DNA from: Acidimicrobiales bacterium
GTDB lineage: Bacteria > Actinomycetota > Acidimicrobiia > Acidimicrobiales > JAUJNH01
Assembly: GCA_030448245.1 (NCBI GenBank)
Contig: JAUJNH010000007.1
Coordinates: 124,001-188,000, forward strand
Length of the DNA stretch: 64,000 nucleotides
Reading direction: 5' to 3'
Part shown: in pieces, positions 35,690 through 43,884 of the stretch
Layout: each line of letters begins with the position of its first letter
Position numbering within the stretch: the first letter of the stretch is position 1
Notes under the pieces: generated by a model
The model's input: only the letters and a program-made list of their open reading frames with translations
What the model was told of the DNA's origin: nothing
The model's database searches: none
Position numbers and translations under genes: made by a program

Positions 35690-37489
35690 GTGCGCGCTCG
35701 GCTGGCCCTGCTCGCGGTGGCGGTGGCCCTGGTGGCGTCCGGCTGCAGCCCGAAGGGCGGTGGGCAGGACGAGGGCGACGCTCCCGAGGGGTGCACGACG
35801 ATCCAGGTGACCGTCAGCCCGGAGAAGGTCGACCTCATGACCGAGCTGGCCGCCGACTTCAACAAGACCCGGGAATCGAAGCAGGCGGCCGAGGGATCGT
35901 GCGCGTTCGCCAAGGTCCGCCGCCTCTCCTCCGGGGCGGGCGCCGAGGCCCTGCCGGCCGGATGGGCCGACGAGGCCGCCCACGGCCCCAAGCCGACGAT
36001 CTGGTCGCCGGCCGGCGCCGCCTGGGGCGCCGTGGCCAACCAGCGGCTGGCCGACAAGGGCCAGCCGGCCATGGCCCCACGCGACGCCCAGTCGCTCATG
36101 CTCACGCCCCTCGTCATCGGGATGCCGAAGCCGATGGCCGACGCGCTCGGCTACCCCGCCAAGCCGATCGGGTTCGACGACCTGGTCGCGCTGTCGCAGG
36201 ACCCGGCCGGCTGGGGCGGCAAGGGCCACCCTGAGTGGGGGCCGTTCAAGCTCGGCAAGACCAACCCGAACTTCTCGACCAGCGGGCTGAACGCCACCAC
36301 CGCCCAGTACTACACGGCGGTGAAGAAGACGTCGGGGTTGACCGCCGAGGACGTCGCCCGCCCCGAGGTCGCCGAGTTCAACCGCAAGATCGAAGCGGCG
36401 GTCGTCCACTACGGCGACACCACGCTCACGTTCCTGAACAACCTCTACCGGGCGGACCAGCGGGGCACCGCGCTCACCTACGTGTCGGCGGTGGCCGTCG
36501 AGGAGAAGTCGATCATCGACTACAACCGCGGCAACCCGGACGGCGTGCTCGAGCAGGGCGAGAAGCCCCGCCCGCCCCGAGTGCCTCTGGTGGCCGTGTA
36601 CCCGAAGGACGGCACCCTCTTCTCCGACAACCCGCTTTACGTCCTCGACGCCCCCTGGGTCACCCCCAAGCACCGGGCCGGCGGGCAGGCCTTCGCCCGC
36701 TTCGTCCAGGAGACCGACAACCAGAAGAAGGCGCTGGCCACCGGCTTCCGCCCGGCCAACCCGGCGGTGGCCGTGGCCGACCCGATCGCCGTCGCCAACG
36801 GCGTCGACCCGGGCCAGCCCGCCACCACCCTCGGCGTACCCGACCCGCCCGTGCTCGCCTCGATCATCACCAAGTGGGGCGAGCAGCGCAAGGGTGCGCA
36901 GGTGCTGCTGGTCATCGACGTGTCGGGCTCGATGGGCGAGGAGGCAGGCGACGGCCAGACCAAGCTCGACCTGGCCAAGCAGGCAGCCGTCAACGCCCTG
37001 TCGCAGTTCGGGCCGAACGACCTGGTCGGCCTGCGCATCTTCTCCACCGGCATCGGGCGCGGCGAGTCGACCGACTACCTCGACCTCGTCCCCATCGGCC
37101 CGATCGCCACCAACCGGGAGCAGATCGCCACCCGCATCCGAGGCCTGGTGCCGACGGAGGGAACCCCGCTCTACACCACGGCCACGGCCAGCTTCGAGCT
37201 CATCACCAGGCAGTACAAGCCCGCGCTGATCAACGCGGTGGTGCTCCTCACCGACGGCAGGAACGAGGACCAGCGCAACAACGACCTCCAGGGCACGCTG
37301 GCCAAGCTGAGCGCCGGGAGCGAGGGCGGCGGGACCCGCCCGGTGCGGCTGTTCACGATCGGGTTCGGCAAGGACGCCGACCAGGGCGCCCTCCGCCGGC
37401 TGGCCGAGGCCACCTCCGCCCGCGCCTACGACTCGTCCGACCCCAGGGCCATCGACCAGGTCTTCACCAACGTGATCTCCAACTTCTGA
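35690..37489 (+). CDS. Substrate-binding and VWA domain-containing lipoprotein
   Basis: Signal/lipobox LLAVAVALVASGC; SBP-like region (TTIQVTVSPEKVDLMTELAADFNKTRESKQ...KPTIWSPAGAAWGAVANQRLADKG); VWA with MIDAS QVLLVIDVSGSMGEEAGDGQTKLDLAKQAAVNAL. Confidence 0.88.
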   Translation: MRARLALLAVAVALVASGCSPKGGGQDEGDAPEGCTTIQVTVSPEKVDLMTELAADFNKTRESKQAAEGSCAFAKVRRLSSGAGAEALPAGWADEAAHGPKPTIWSPAGAAWGAVANQRLADKGQPAMAPRDAQSLMLTPLVIGMPKPMADALGYPAKPIGFDDLVALSQDPAGWGGKGHPEWGPFKLGKTNPNFSTSGLNATTAQYYTAVKKTSGLTAEDVARPEVAEFNRKIEAAVVHYGDTTLTFLNNLYRADQRGTALTYVSAVAVEEKSIIDYNRGNPDGVLEQGEKPRPPRVPLVAVYPKDGTLFSDNPLYVLDAPWVTPKHRAGGQAFARFVQETDNQKKALATGFRPANPAVAVADPIAVANGVDPGQPATTLGVPDPPVLASIITKWGEQRKGAQVLLVIDVSGSMGEEAGDGQTKLDLAKQAAVNALSQFGPNDLVGLRIFSTGIGRGESTDYLDLVPIGPIATNREQIATRIRGLVPTEGTPLYTTATASFELITRQYKPALINAVVLLTDGRNEDQRNNDLQGTLAKLSAGSEGGGTRPVRLFTIGFGKDADQGALRRLAEATSARAYDSSDPRAIDQVFTNVISNF

Positions 37490-37499
37490 GGTGGTCTGA

Positions 37500-38297
37500 G
37501 TGGCCGTCGAGCGCCTGCCCGAGGACGTCCGCACCCCGGCCGTGGCGCGGGCCATGTTCAGCCCGTCGGCCATCCTGCTCGGCGGCGGTGCGGCGTCGGT
37601 GGCCATCCTGGCCGGGCTGTGGCCGCTCGCCCCGGTCGCCGCCCTGGTCGGCTGGGGGGCGAAGGTGGCGCTGGCCATCCCCCGCAAGCGCCGGCCCACC
37701 ATCAACCCGGGCCGGCTGCCCAACCCGTGGAAGACCTTCGTGATCGAGGCGGCGCAGGCGGCCAAGCGGTTCAACGACCTGGTGCGCACGCTGCCGCACG
37801 GCCCGATGCGCGACGAGCTGGCCGAGGTGGGAGCGAGGGTGGACGAGGCCGTGCGGGAGTGCTGGGAGATCGCCAACCGCGGCGCCCGACTCGACCTGGC
37901 CCGCCGGCAGCTCGGCCTCACCCAGGCGGCCACGGAGCTCGAGCGCCTCAAGGGCGAGCGCCACCTGCGGGCCCAGCAGGGCATGGACCTGGTGTCGATC
38001 GACCGGGCCATCACCGCCGTGCAGCGCCAGCTGGCCGCCGGGCAGCGGGTCGAGGCGGCCGCCTTCGAGGCCCGCGACCGGCTGCGCGTGCTCAACGCCC
38101 AGCTCGACGAGGCGGTGGCCGCCGTCGTCGAGCTCAGCCTGCGACCCAGCGCCGGCGGCTCGGCCGGCGCCGTCCGTGGCCAGGTGAACGGCATCATCGA
38201 CGAGCTCGAAGCGCTGCGGCTGGCGCTCGACGAGACTGACACCCTCACCGCCCCCTCACCCGACGGGGCGGCCTCCTCTACCTTGGAGCAGCGATGA
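37500..38297 (+). CDS. Two-TM coiled-coil protein encoded upstream of pspA
   Basis: FSPSAILLGGGAASVAILAGLWPLAPVAALVGWGAKVALAI then long helical/coiled-coil region (LAEVGARVDEAVRECWEIANRGARLDLARRQLGLTQAATELERLKGERHL); overlaps the pspA start. Confidence 0.65.
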   Translation: MAVERLPEDVRTPAVARAMFSPSAILLGGGAASVAILAGLWPLAPVAALVGWGAKVALAIPRKRRPTINPGRLPNPWKTFVIEAAQAAKRFNDLVRTLPHGPMRDELAEVGARVDEAVRECWEIANRGARLDLARRQLGLTQAATELERLKGERHLRAQQGMDLVSIDRAITAVQRQLAAGQRVEAAAFEARDRLRVLNAQLDEAVAAVVELSLRPSAGGSAGAVRGQVNGIIDELEALRLALDETDTLTAPSPDGAASSTLEQR

Positions 38298-39112
38298 TCA
38301 AGCTCTTCCGCAAGATGGGCAAGTACATGACCGCCCTGTTCACCGGCAAGTTCAACGAGGCGGCCGACCCCAAGATCCAGCTCGAGCAGGCGATCATGGA
38401 GGCCCAGGACCAGCACCGGCGGCTCACCGAGCAGGCGGCCAACGTGATCGCCAACCAGAAGCAGACCGAGATGCGGCTGAACCGCTCCATGGAGGAGCTG
38501 GAGACGACCTCCGGCCGGGCCCGCCAGGCCCTCCTGATGGCCGACGACGCCAGCAAGAAGGGCGACGCCACCCGGGCGTCCGAGCTGGAGAAGACGGCCG
38601 AGATCCTGGCCAACAAGCTCATCCAGGTCGAGCGCGAGGTCGAGTCGCTCAAGCAGATGCACCTGCAGACCAGCGAGAACGCCAACAACGCCAAGCGGGC
38701 CGTGCAGTCCAACTCGGCCGCCCTGCAGAAGAAGCTGAGCGAGCGCCAGAAGCTCCTGTCGCAGCTCGACCAGGCGAAGATGCAGGAGCAGATGAACGTG
38801 GCGATGACCAGCCTGAGCGCGTCGGTGGGCCAGGACGTGCCGACCCTCGACGAGGTCCGCCAGAAGATCGAGTCCCGCTACGCCAAGGCGCTGGGCTCGG
38901 CCGAGCTGCAGGAGGACTCGGTCGAGACCCGGATGCTCGAGGTCGAGCAGGCCAGCGCCGACATGGAGGCCCAGGCCCGCCTGGCCGAGCTGCGCACCCA
39001 GCTGGGGCTGTCCGGTGGGACGGCGGCCACGGGCGAGGTCGGCACCGGCTCGGTCTCCGAGCAGGTGCCCCAGCCGGCCCCCTCGGCCGCCGAGGTCCCC
39101 CGCCAGCCCTAG
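38294..39112 (+). CDS. pspA: PspA/IM30 family protein
   Basis: MIKLFRKMGKYMTALFTGKFNEAADPKIQLEQAIMEAQDQHRRLTEQAANVIANQKQTEMRLNRSMEELE...; PspA-type coiled coil. Confidence 0.92.
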   Translation: MIKLFRKMGKYMTALFTGKFNEAADPKIQLEQAIMEAQDQHRRLTEQAANVIANQKQTEMRLNRSMEELETTSGRARQALLMADDASKKGDATRASELEKTAEILANKLIQVEREVESLKQMHLQTSENANNAKRAVQSNSAALQKKLSERQKLLSQLDQAKMQEQMNVAMTSLSASVGQDVPTLDEVRQKIESRYAKALGSAELQEDSVETRMLEVEQASADMEAQARLAELRTQLGLSGGTAATGEVGTGSVSEQVPQPAPSAAEVPRQP

Positions 39113-39122
39113 CGGCCAGCCC

Positions 39123-40208
39123 CTACGGCAGCATGACGAGGTCGTCCCGGTGGACGACCTCGTGCGGCATGTCGGCCGGGAGGTCGTCGGTGCGGCGGCC
39201 GGCCAGCGCCTCGATGGTGGCCGCGGCGTGGCGGACCAGGCCCTTGGCGAAGATCCGGCCAGCCGGATCGGCCAGCTCGACCGCGGCGCCGGCAGGGAAG
39301 CTGCCCTTCACGGAGACCACCCCCGCCGGGAGGAGTGACACGGCCCGCTCGGTGAGAGCCCGGCGGGCGCCGTCGTCGACGACCACCGTCCCGCTGGCGC
39401 CGACGGCGAAGGCGATCCACAGCTTGCGGGCCGGGAGGCGGCGGCCGCGGGGCACGACGACGGTGCCCACGCCCGGCCTCGCCGCCACCGCGTCGACCAG
39501 CACGTCGGGCCGGGCGGCGGCGGCGATCACCGCCCGCACCCCCGACCAGGCGGCGATCTTGGCGGCCGCCAGCTTCGAGGCCATGCCCCCGCTCCCCCGG
39601 GCCGAGCCGGCGCCGCCGGCCAGCGCCTCGAGGGCGGTGTCGACCTGGACGATCTCCTCGATGAGGGTGCCGGCGGCGTCGAGGCGGGGGTCGGCCGTGA
39701 GCAGGCCGGGGGCGTCGGTCAGCAGGACCAGGAGGTCGGCGTAGACCAGGTGGGCGACCAGCGCCGCCAGGTTGTCGTTGTCGCCGTAGCGGATCTCGTC
39801 GTCGGCGACGGCGTCGTTCTCGTTGACGACGGGCACCACGCCCAGCTCGAGCAGGCGGGTGAGGGTCTGGCGGGCGTGCAGGTACTGGGCCCGCTCCACG
39901 AAGTCGTAGGGAGCCAGCAGCACCTGCCCCGACACCAGGCCGTGCCCGGCCAATTGGTCGTCCCAGGTGCGCATCAGCCGGTGCTGGCCCACCGCCGCGA
40001 CCGCCTGCAGGGTGGGCAGGTCGTGCGGGCGGTCCAGGCCGAGCGGCGGCAGGCCGGCGGCGATGGCCCCGCTGGTGACGAGCACGACCCGGTGGCCGGC
40101 GGCTCGGAGCGCCGAGATCTCCCCGGCGACCTTGGCCACCATGACGTCGTCGATGCGGCCAGCCCGGTCGGTCAGGGACGACGTCCCGATCTTCGCCACC
40201 ACCAGCAT
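39123..40208 (-). CDS. proB: Glutamate 5-kinase with C-terminal PUA domain
   Basis: MLVVAKIGTSSLTDRAGRIDDVMVAKVAGEISALRAAGHRVVLVTSGAIAAGLPPLGL...VVNENDAVADDEIRYGDNDNLAALVAHLVYADLLVLLTD. Confidence 0.96.
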   Translation of the reverse strand: MLVVAKIGTSSLTDRAGRIDDVMVAKVAGEISALRAAGHRVVLVTSGAIAAGLPPLGLDRPHDLPTLQAVAAVGQHRLMRTWDDQLAGHGLVSGQVLLAPYDFVERAQYLHARQTLTRLLELGVVPVVNENDAVADDEIRYGDNDNLAALVAHLVYADLLVLLTDAPGLLTADPRLDAAGTLIEEIVQVDTALEALAGGAGSARGSGGMASKLAAAKIAAWSGVRAVIAAAARPDVLVDAVAARPGVGTVVVPRGRRLPARKLWIAFAVGASGTVVVDDGARRALTERAVSLLPAGVVSVKGSFPAGAAVELADPAGRIFAKGLVRHAAATIEALAGRRTDDLPADMPHEVVHRDDLVMLP

Positions 40209-40275
40209 CCGGGCCAGGTTACGAGAGGCCCCGGCCGCAGACGTCCGACATCCGCCGCCGGCGCGGCGGCCGTCC

Positions 40276-40800
40276 TCAGGCGGCGCCAGCGGCGCGACGC
40301 AGCTCGGCGATGTCCAGCTTCTTCATGCCGAGCATCGCCTTCATCGCCCGTTGCGATCGCTCGGGGTCGGGGTCGCCCAGGACCTCCCCCAGGGCGGCCG
40401 GGATGATCTGCCAGGAGAGGCCGAACCGGTCCTTCAACCAGCCGCACTGGCTCTCCTTCCCGCCGTCGGTGAGCCTGGTCCACAGCTCGTCGACCTCCTC
40501 CTGGGAGTCGCAGCTCACCTGGAACGAGATCGCCTCGTCGAAGGTGAACTGGGGGCCGCCGTTCAGGGCCACGAACTCGTGGCCCTCCAGCTGGAACCGC
40601 ACGACCATGACCATGCCCTCCGGTCGCGGCCCGGCCGGTCCGTAGAGGCTCACCTCCAGCACCTGCGAGTCCTTGAAGATGCTGCAGTAGAAGGTGGCGG
40701 CTTCCTCGGCCTGGGTGTCGAACCACAGGCAGGGGGTGATCCTGCTCAGTCTCGTCATCGGGTGCGTCCTCTCGCTCATGGCCGTCGTGGCCCCTTTCAC
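40276..40800 (-). CDS. VOC family protein (PhnB-like)
   Basis: RLSRITPCLWFDTQAEEAATFYCSIFKDSQVLEVSLYG...MVMVVRFQLEGHEFVALNGGPQFTFDEAISFQVSCDSQEEVDELWTRLTDGGKESQCGWLKDRFGLSWQIIP. Confidence 0.92.
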   Translation of the reverse strand: MKGATTAMSERTHPMTRLSRITPCLWFDTQAEEAATFYCSIFKDSQVLEVSLYGPAGPRPEGMVMVVRFQLEGHEFVALNGGPQFTFDEAISFQVSCDSQEEVDELWTRLTDGGKESQCGWLKDRFGLSWQIIPAALGEVLGDPDPERSQRAMKAMLGMKKLDIAELRRAAGAA

Positions 40801-40852
40801 TTCTCCTCGGACGAGCCGTCGCCCGCAAAGTCATCGGTCTGGGTGCCTTTCT

Positions 40853-40868
40853 TCAACCAGGTGGTTGA
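40853..40868. promoter_or_regulatory. Inverted repeat (putative ArsR-type operator 1)
   Basis: TCAACCA-GG-TGGTTGA, perfect 7-bp arms with 2-bp spacer, in the divergent VOC/ArsR intergenic region. Confidence 0.6.
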
Positions 40869-40898
40869 CAAGGGCGATTGTCCCGTCGTATCGTCTAT

Positions 40899-40914
40899 TC
40901 AACCAGACGGTTGA
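40899..40914. promoter_or_regulatory. Inverted repeat (putative ArsR-type operator 2)
   Basis: TCAACC-AGAC-GGTTGA, same arms as operator 1, centres 46 bp apart, just upstream of the ArsR gene. Confidence 0.6.
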
Positions 40915-40932
40915 CGAGCGGGAGAGGAGGAG

Positions 40933-41310
40933 ATGGTGTCGGCTGACCCGTTGTCACTGGTGTTCTCGGCGCTCGCCGACCCAACCCGCCGCGACATGGT
41001 GGCCCGGCTCACCGTCGCCGACGCCACCGTCAACGAGCTGGCCGCGCCCTACGACGTCACCGTCCAGGCCGTCTCCAAGCACCTGAAGGTGCTGGAGGAG
41101 GCTGGCCTGGTGAGCCGCAGCCGGGAGGCCCAGCGCCGCCCGGTCCACCTCGAAGCGGAGATCTTCGACCTCATGACCGCCTGGATCGAGCGCTACCGCC
41201 GCCAAGCCGAGGAGCGCTACCGCCGCCTCGACGACGTCCTCCGGTCGATGCCGGACGACGTCGAGCCCGTCCTGCCACCCAACCCACCCGAGACAGGAGC
41301 ACCGACATGA
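40933..41310 (+). CDS. ArsR family winged-helix transcriptional regulator
   Basis: DPLSLVFSALADPTRRDMVARLTVADATVNELAAPYDVTVQAVSKHLKVLEEAGLVSRSREAQRRPVHLEAE. Confidence 0.94.
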   Translation: MVSADPLSLVFSALADPTRRDMVARLTVADATVNELAAPYDVTVQAVSKHLKVLEEAGLVSRSREAQRRPVHLEAEIFDLMTAWIERYRRQAEERYRRLDDVLRSMPDDVEPVLPPNPPETGAPT

Positions 41311-41786
41311 CCACCAGCACCCACGAGACCCAGATCACGGGCGACCCTGACGTCCCGATCGTGCGGATCACCCGCGAGTTCGACGCCCCACCCGACAAGG
41401 TCTTCCGGGCCCACACCGACCCCGAGCTCGTCGTCCAGTGGCTGGGCCCCCGCAGCGTCCAGATGCGGATCGACCACTACGACTGCCGGACCGGCGGTTC
41501 CTACCGCTACGTGCACACCAGTGACGGCGTCGACTACGGCTTCCACGGCTGCTTCCACGAGGTCCGCCCCTCGGAGCTCATCGTCCAGACCTTCACCTTC
41601 GAGGGCGAGCCCGACGGCGTGGCGCTGGAGCGCCTCGTCCTCGAGGACCTCGGCAACGGGCGCACCCGGCTGACCGGGATCTCGCTCGTCGACTCGTTCG
41701 AGGGCCGCGACGCCATCCTGGCCAGCGGCATGGAGTACGGCGTCCGCGAGGGCTACGAACGCCTCGACGAGCTGCTGGCAGCCTGA
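41307..41786 (+). CDS. SRPBCC (AHSA1-type) family protein
   Basis: VPIVRITREFDAPPDKVFRAHTDPELVVQWLGPRSVQMRIDHYDCRTGGSYRYVHTSDGVDYGFHGCFHEVRPSELIVQTFTFEG. Confidence 0.93.
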   Translation: MTTSTHETQITGDPDVPIVRITREFDAPPDKVFRAHTDPELVVQWLGPRSVQMRIDHYDCRTGGSYRYVHTSDGVDYGFHGCFHEVRPSELIVQTFTFEGEPDGVALERLVLEDLGNGRTRLTGISLVDSFEGRDAILASGMEYGVREGYERLDELLAA

Positions 41787-41825
41787 TCCCTGGACCGCCC
41801 GCCGCCGGACCGCCACGTCGTCCGC

Positions 41826-42629
41826 TTAGGCGAGCAGTCCGCTCGCCCGGTCCCACGTGGCGGCATCGGCGGCCGACAGCAGGCCGAGCGTGGTCTGGGT
41901 CGGCAGGTAGGGCGAGCCGTCCAGCCTCCTGACGGTGGCGCCGGCCTCCTGGACGAGCAGGGCGCCGGGGGCGTGGTCCCAGGGGAGCGTCCTCCAGAAC
42001 AGGAGGAAGTCGATGCCTCCTTCGGCCAGCAACGGGTAGTCGATCCCGGCGCAGCCGTGACCACCGGACAGGGGGCCGAAGGCCTCCCGGTTGCGGTCGA
42101 CGGCGGCCGCGGTGGGTGGGTCCAGGTAGCGGGTCAGCACCGTGCCTCGAAGCCGGCGAGGGAGGACGTGCTCGGCCGAGCGTCGCCGGAGGAGGCTGCC
42201 GTTGCAGGTGGCGCCCGACCCCTGCTCGGCGACGTACATGCGGGCGGCGGACGGCTGCCAGATCCACGAGGCCACGGGTGCGCCGTGCTCGACCAGCGCG
42301 ACCATCACGGCCCAGTCGGCGGAGCCGGCCACGAAGTTCGACGTGCCGTCGAGCGGGTCGACCAGCCAGGCCCGGTCCCCCTCCAACGCCCGCACGAGCG
42401 ATCCGTCGAGGGAGCAGGCCTCCTCCCCGACGACCGGCACCCCGGGGAGCAGGTCTTCGAGGCGTCGGGTCAACAGCCGCTCACCCTCCCGGTCGGCGAC
42501 CGTGACCACCTCCCCCGGCGCCTTTTCGTGCACCTCCTCGCTCGAGAGGGCGGTGAACCACGGCTCGATCGTCGACGCGCTGACCTCACGGACGGCCGCG
42601 CCTACCTCCTCCAGCACGTCCGGCTTCAT
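41826..42629 (-). CDS. Inositol monophosphatase family protein
   Basis: GEVVTVADREGERLLTRRLEDLLPGVPVVGEEACSLDG...AWLVDPLDGTSNFVAGSADWAVMVALVEHG (DPLDGTxNF); TLPWDHAPGALLVQEAG. Confidence 0.92.
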   Translation of the reverse strand: MKPDVLEEVGAAVREVSASTIEPWFTALSSEEVHEKAPGEVVTVADREGERLLTRRLEDLLPGVPVVGEEACSLDGSLVRALEGDRAWLVDPLDGTSNFVAGSADWAVMVALVEHGAPVASWIWQPSAARMYVAEQGSGATCNGSLLRRRSAEHVLPRRLRGTVLTRYLDPPTAAAVDRNREAFGPLSGGHGCAGIDYPLLAEGGIDFLLFWRTLPWDHAPGALLVQEAGATVRRLDGSPYLPTQTTLGLLSAADAATWDRASGLLA

Positions 42630-42707
42630 GACCAGCGGACGGAACGGCCTGCACGCCCGGCCCGGGAGGACACCGTCGCCACGGCGCCCGAACCTACAGT
42701 CCGGCCC

Positions 42708-43862
42708 ATGCCAGGACGGCCTGTCGCCCGCCACGACGTCCTGCGGTTCCGGTTCCGCCAGCACCAGCTGGATCGTGAGCCGGGCGCGGCGGCCGGTCCC
42801 GACGACATCGCCCTGCTCCCGTTCGGGGTGCAGGACACGGGGACCGACGGCGCGGCCTGGGCCCTCGTTATCCGCGGCCTGCCGGCGATGGACCCGGGCG
42901 AGATCGCGCTGGCGTGGACCTTGCGAGGAGCCCCCCACGCCTACCGCCGGTCCGATCTGGCCGCGGTGGCGGTGGCGACGGCGCCGCTGTCCGAGCCGGA
43001 TGCTGCGAAGCGGATCTTCGATGCGGCAAGGCCACTGAAGGCAGCCGGGATCCCGGCCCTGGAGGGGCTGCGGGTCGTCGCCTGCCACCTGCGGGAGATC
43101 GTGTCCGAGCCCACCGTCAAGGGCGACGTGTCCGGTCGGCTCACCGAGCAGGTAGAGCAGCCCTACGTGCGGTTCTGCCGGCCCTGCGACACCACCCACG
43201 TCTACGAGATGCCGTTCCGGCTGGCCGCCCTCCAGGCCGGCCTCGAGCTCGACGCGGGCACGTCCCCCCCGGTGCTGCGCCCGGTCAAGGGCCTCTCCCC
43301 GCCCCTGTTCGAGCGGCTGGCCACCGAGGCGGCCCCGCTCTTCGACGTGATCCGCGGCTACCTGCGCTTCTACGGCCCGGCCCGGATCAGCGACGCAGCC
43401 ACCTTCCTCGACGCCACGGCGAAGGACGTCAAGGCCCACTGGCCGTCCGACGCCGTCGAGGTTGGGGTCGCCGACGCCGCCGGCACGGGCAAGCCCTCGC
43501 CCCGCTTCGCCCTGGCGGACGACCTCGAGGCCCTTCGCGGCACAGGAGCCGACGGCACCACTCGCCGTCTCCGGCTGGTCGGCCCCTACGACCCCTACCT
43601 CCAGCTCAGGGACCGCGATCTGCTGGTCGCCGACGAGGCCCGTCGCAAGGACCTGTGGCGCGTGCTCGGCCGGCCGGGCGCCATCATCGCCGACGGTGAG
43701 GTGATCGGGACCTGGCGACCCCGGGCGGCGCGTCAGAGGCTCACGGTGCGGATCGAGCCGTGGGGCCGCCTGCCAGCCCGGGCCCGAACCCTGGTCGAGG
43801 AGCAGGCCGAGCGGCTCGCCGCCCACCGCGGCGTGCACCTGGCCGGGATCACCGAGGCCTGA
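42708..43862 (+). CDS. Winged-helix DNA-binding domain protein (YcaQ/AlkZ-like HTH_42 superfamily)
   Basis: VLRFRFRQHQLDRE...AWTLRGAPHAYRRSDLAAVA...LTEQVEQPYVRFCRPCDTTHVYEMPFRLAALQAGLEL...LRFYGPARISDAATFLDATAKDVKAHWP...RLRLVGPYDPYLQLRDRDLLV. Confidence 0.75.
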   Translation: MPGRPVARHDVLRFRFRQHQLDREPGAAAGPDDIALLPFGVQDTGTDGAAWALVIRGLPAMDPGEIALAWTLRGAPHAYRRSDLAAVAVATAPLSEPDAAKRIFDAARPLKAAGIPALEGLRVVACHLREIVSEPTVKGDVSGRLTEQVEQPYVRFCRPCDTTHVYEMPFRLAALQAGLELDAGTSPPVLRPVKGLSPPLFERLATEAAPLFDVIRGYLRFYGPARISDAATFLDATAKDVKAHWPSDAVEVGVADAAGTGKPSPRFALADDLEALRGTGADGTTRRLRLVGPYDPYLQLRDRDLLVADEARRKDLWRVLGRPGAIIADGEVIGTWRPRAARQRLTVRIEPWGRLPARARTLVEEQAERLAAHRGVHLAGITEA

Positions 43863-43884
43863 CGGCCGTCGGTTCCGGGACCGC

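Noticed and set aside
35357-38662. 1101-aa minus-strand ORF opposite VWA/PspA genes
   Set aside because: Shadow ORF; the plus strand has clear VWA, lipobox and PspA signatures.
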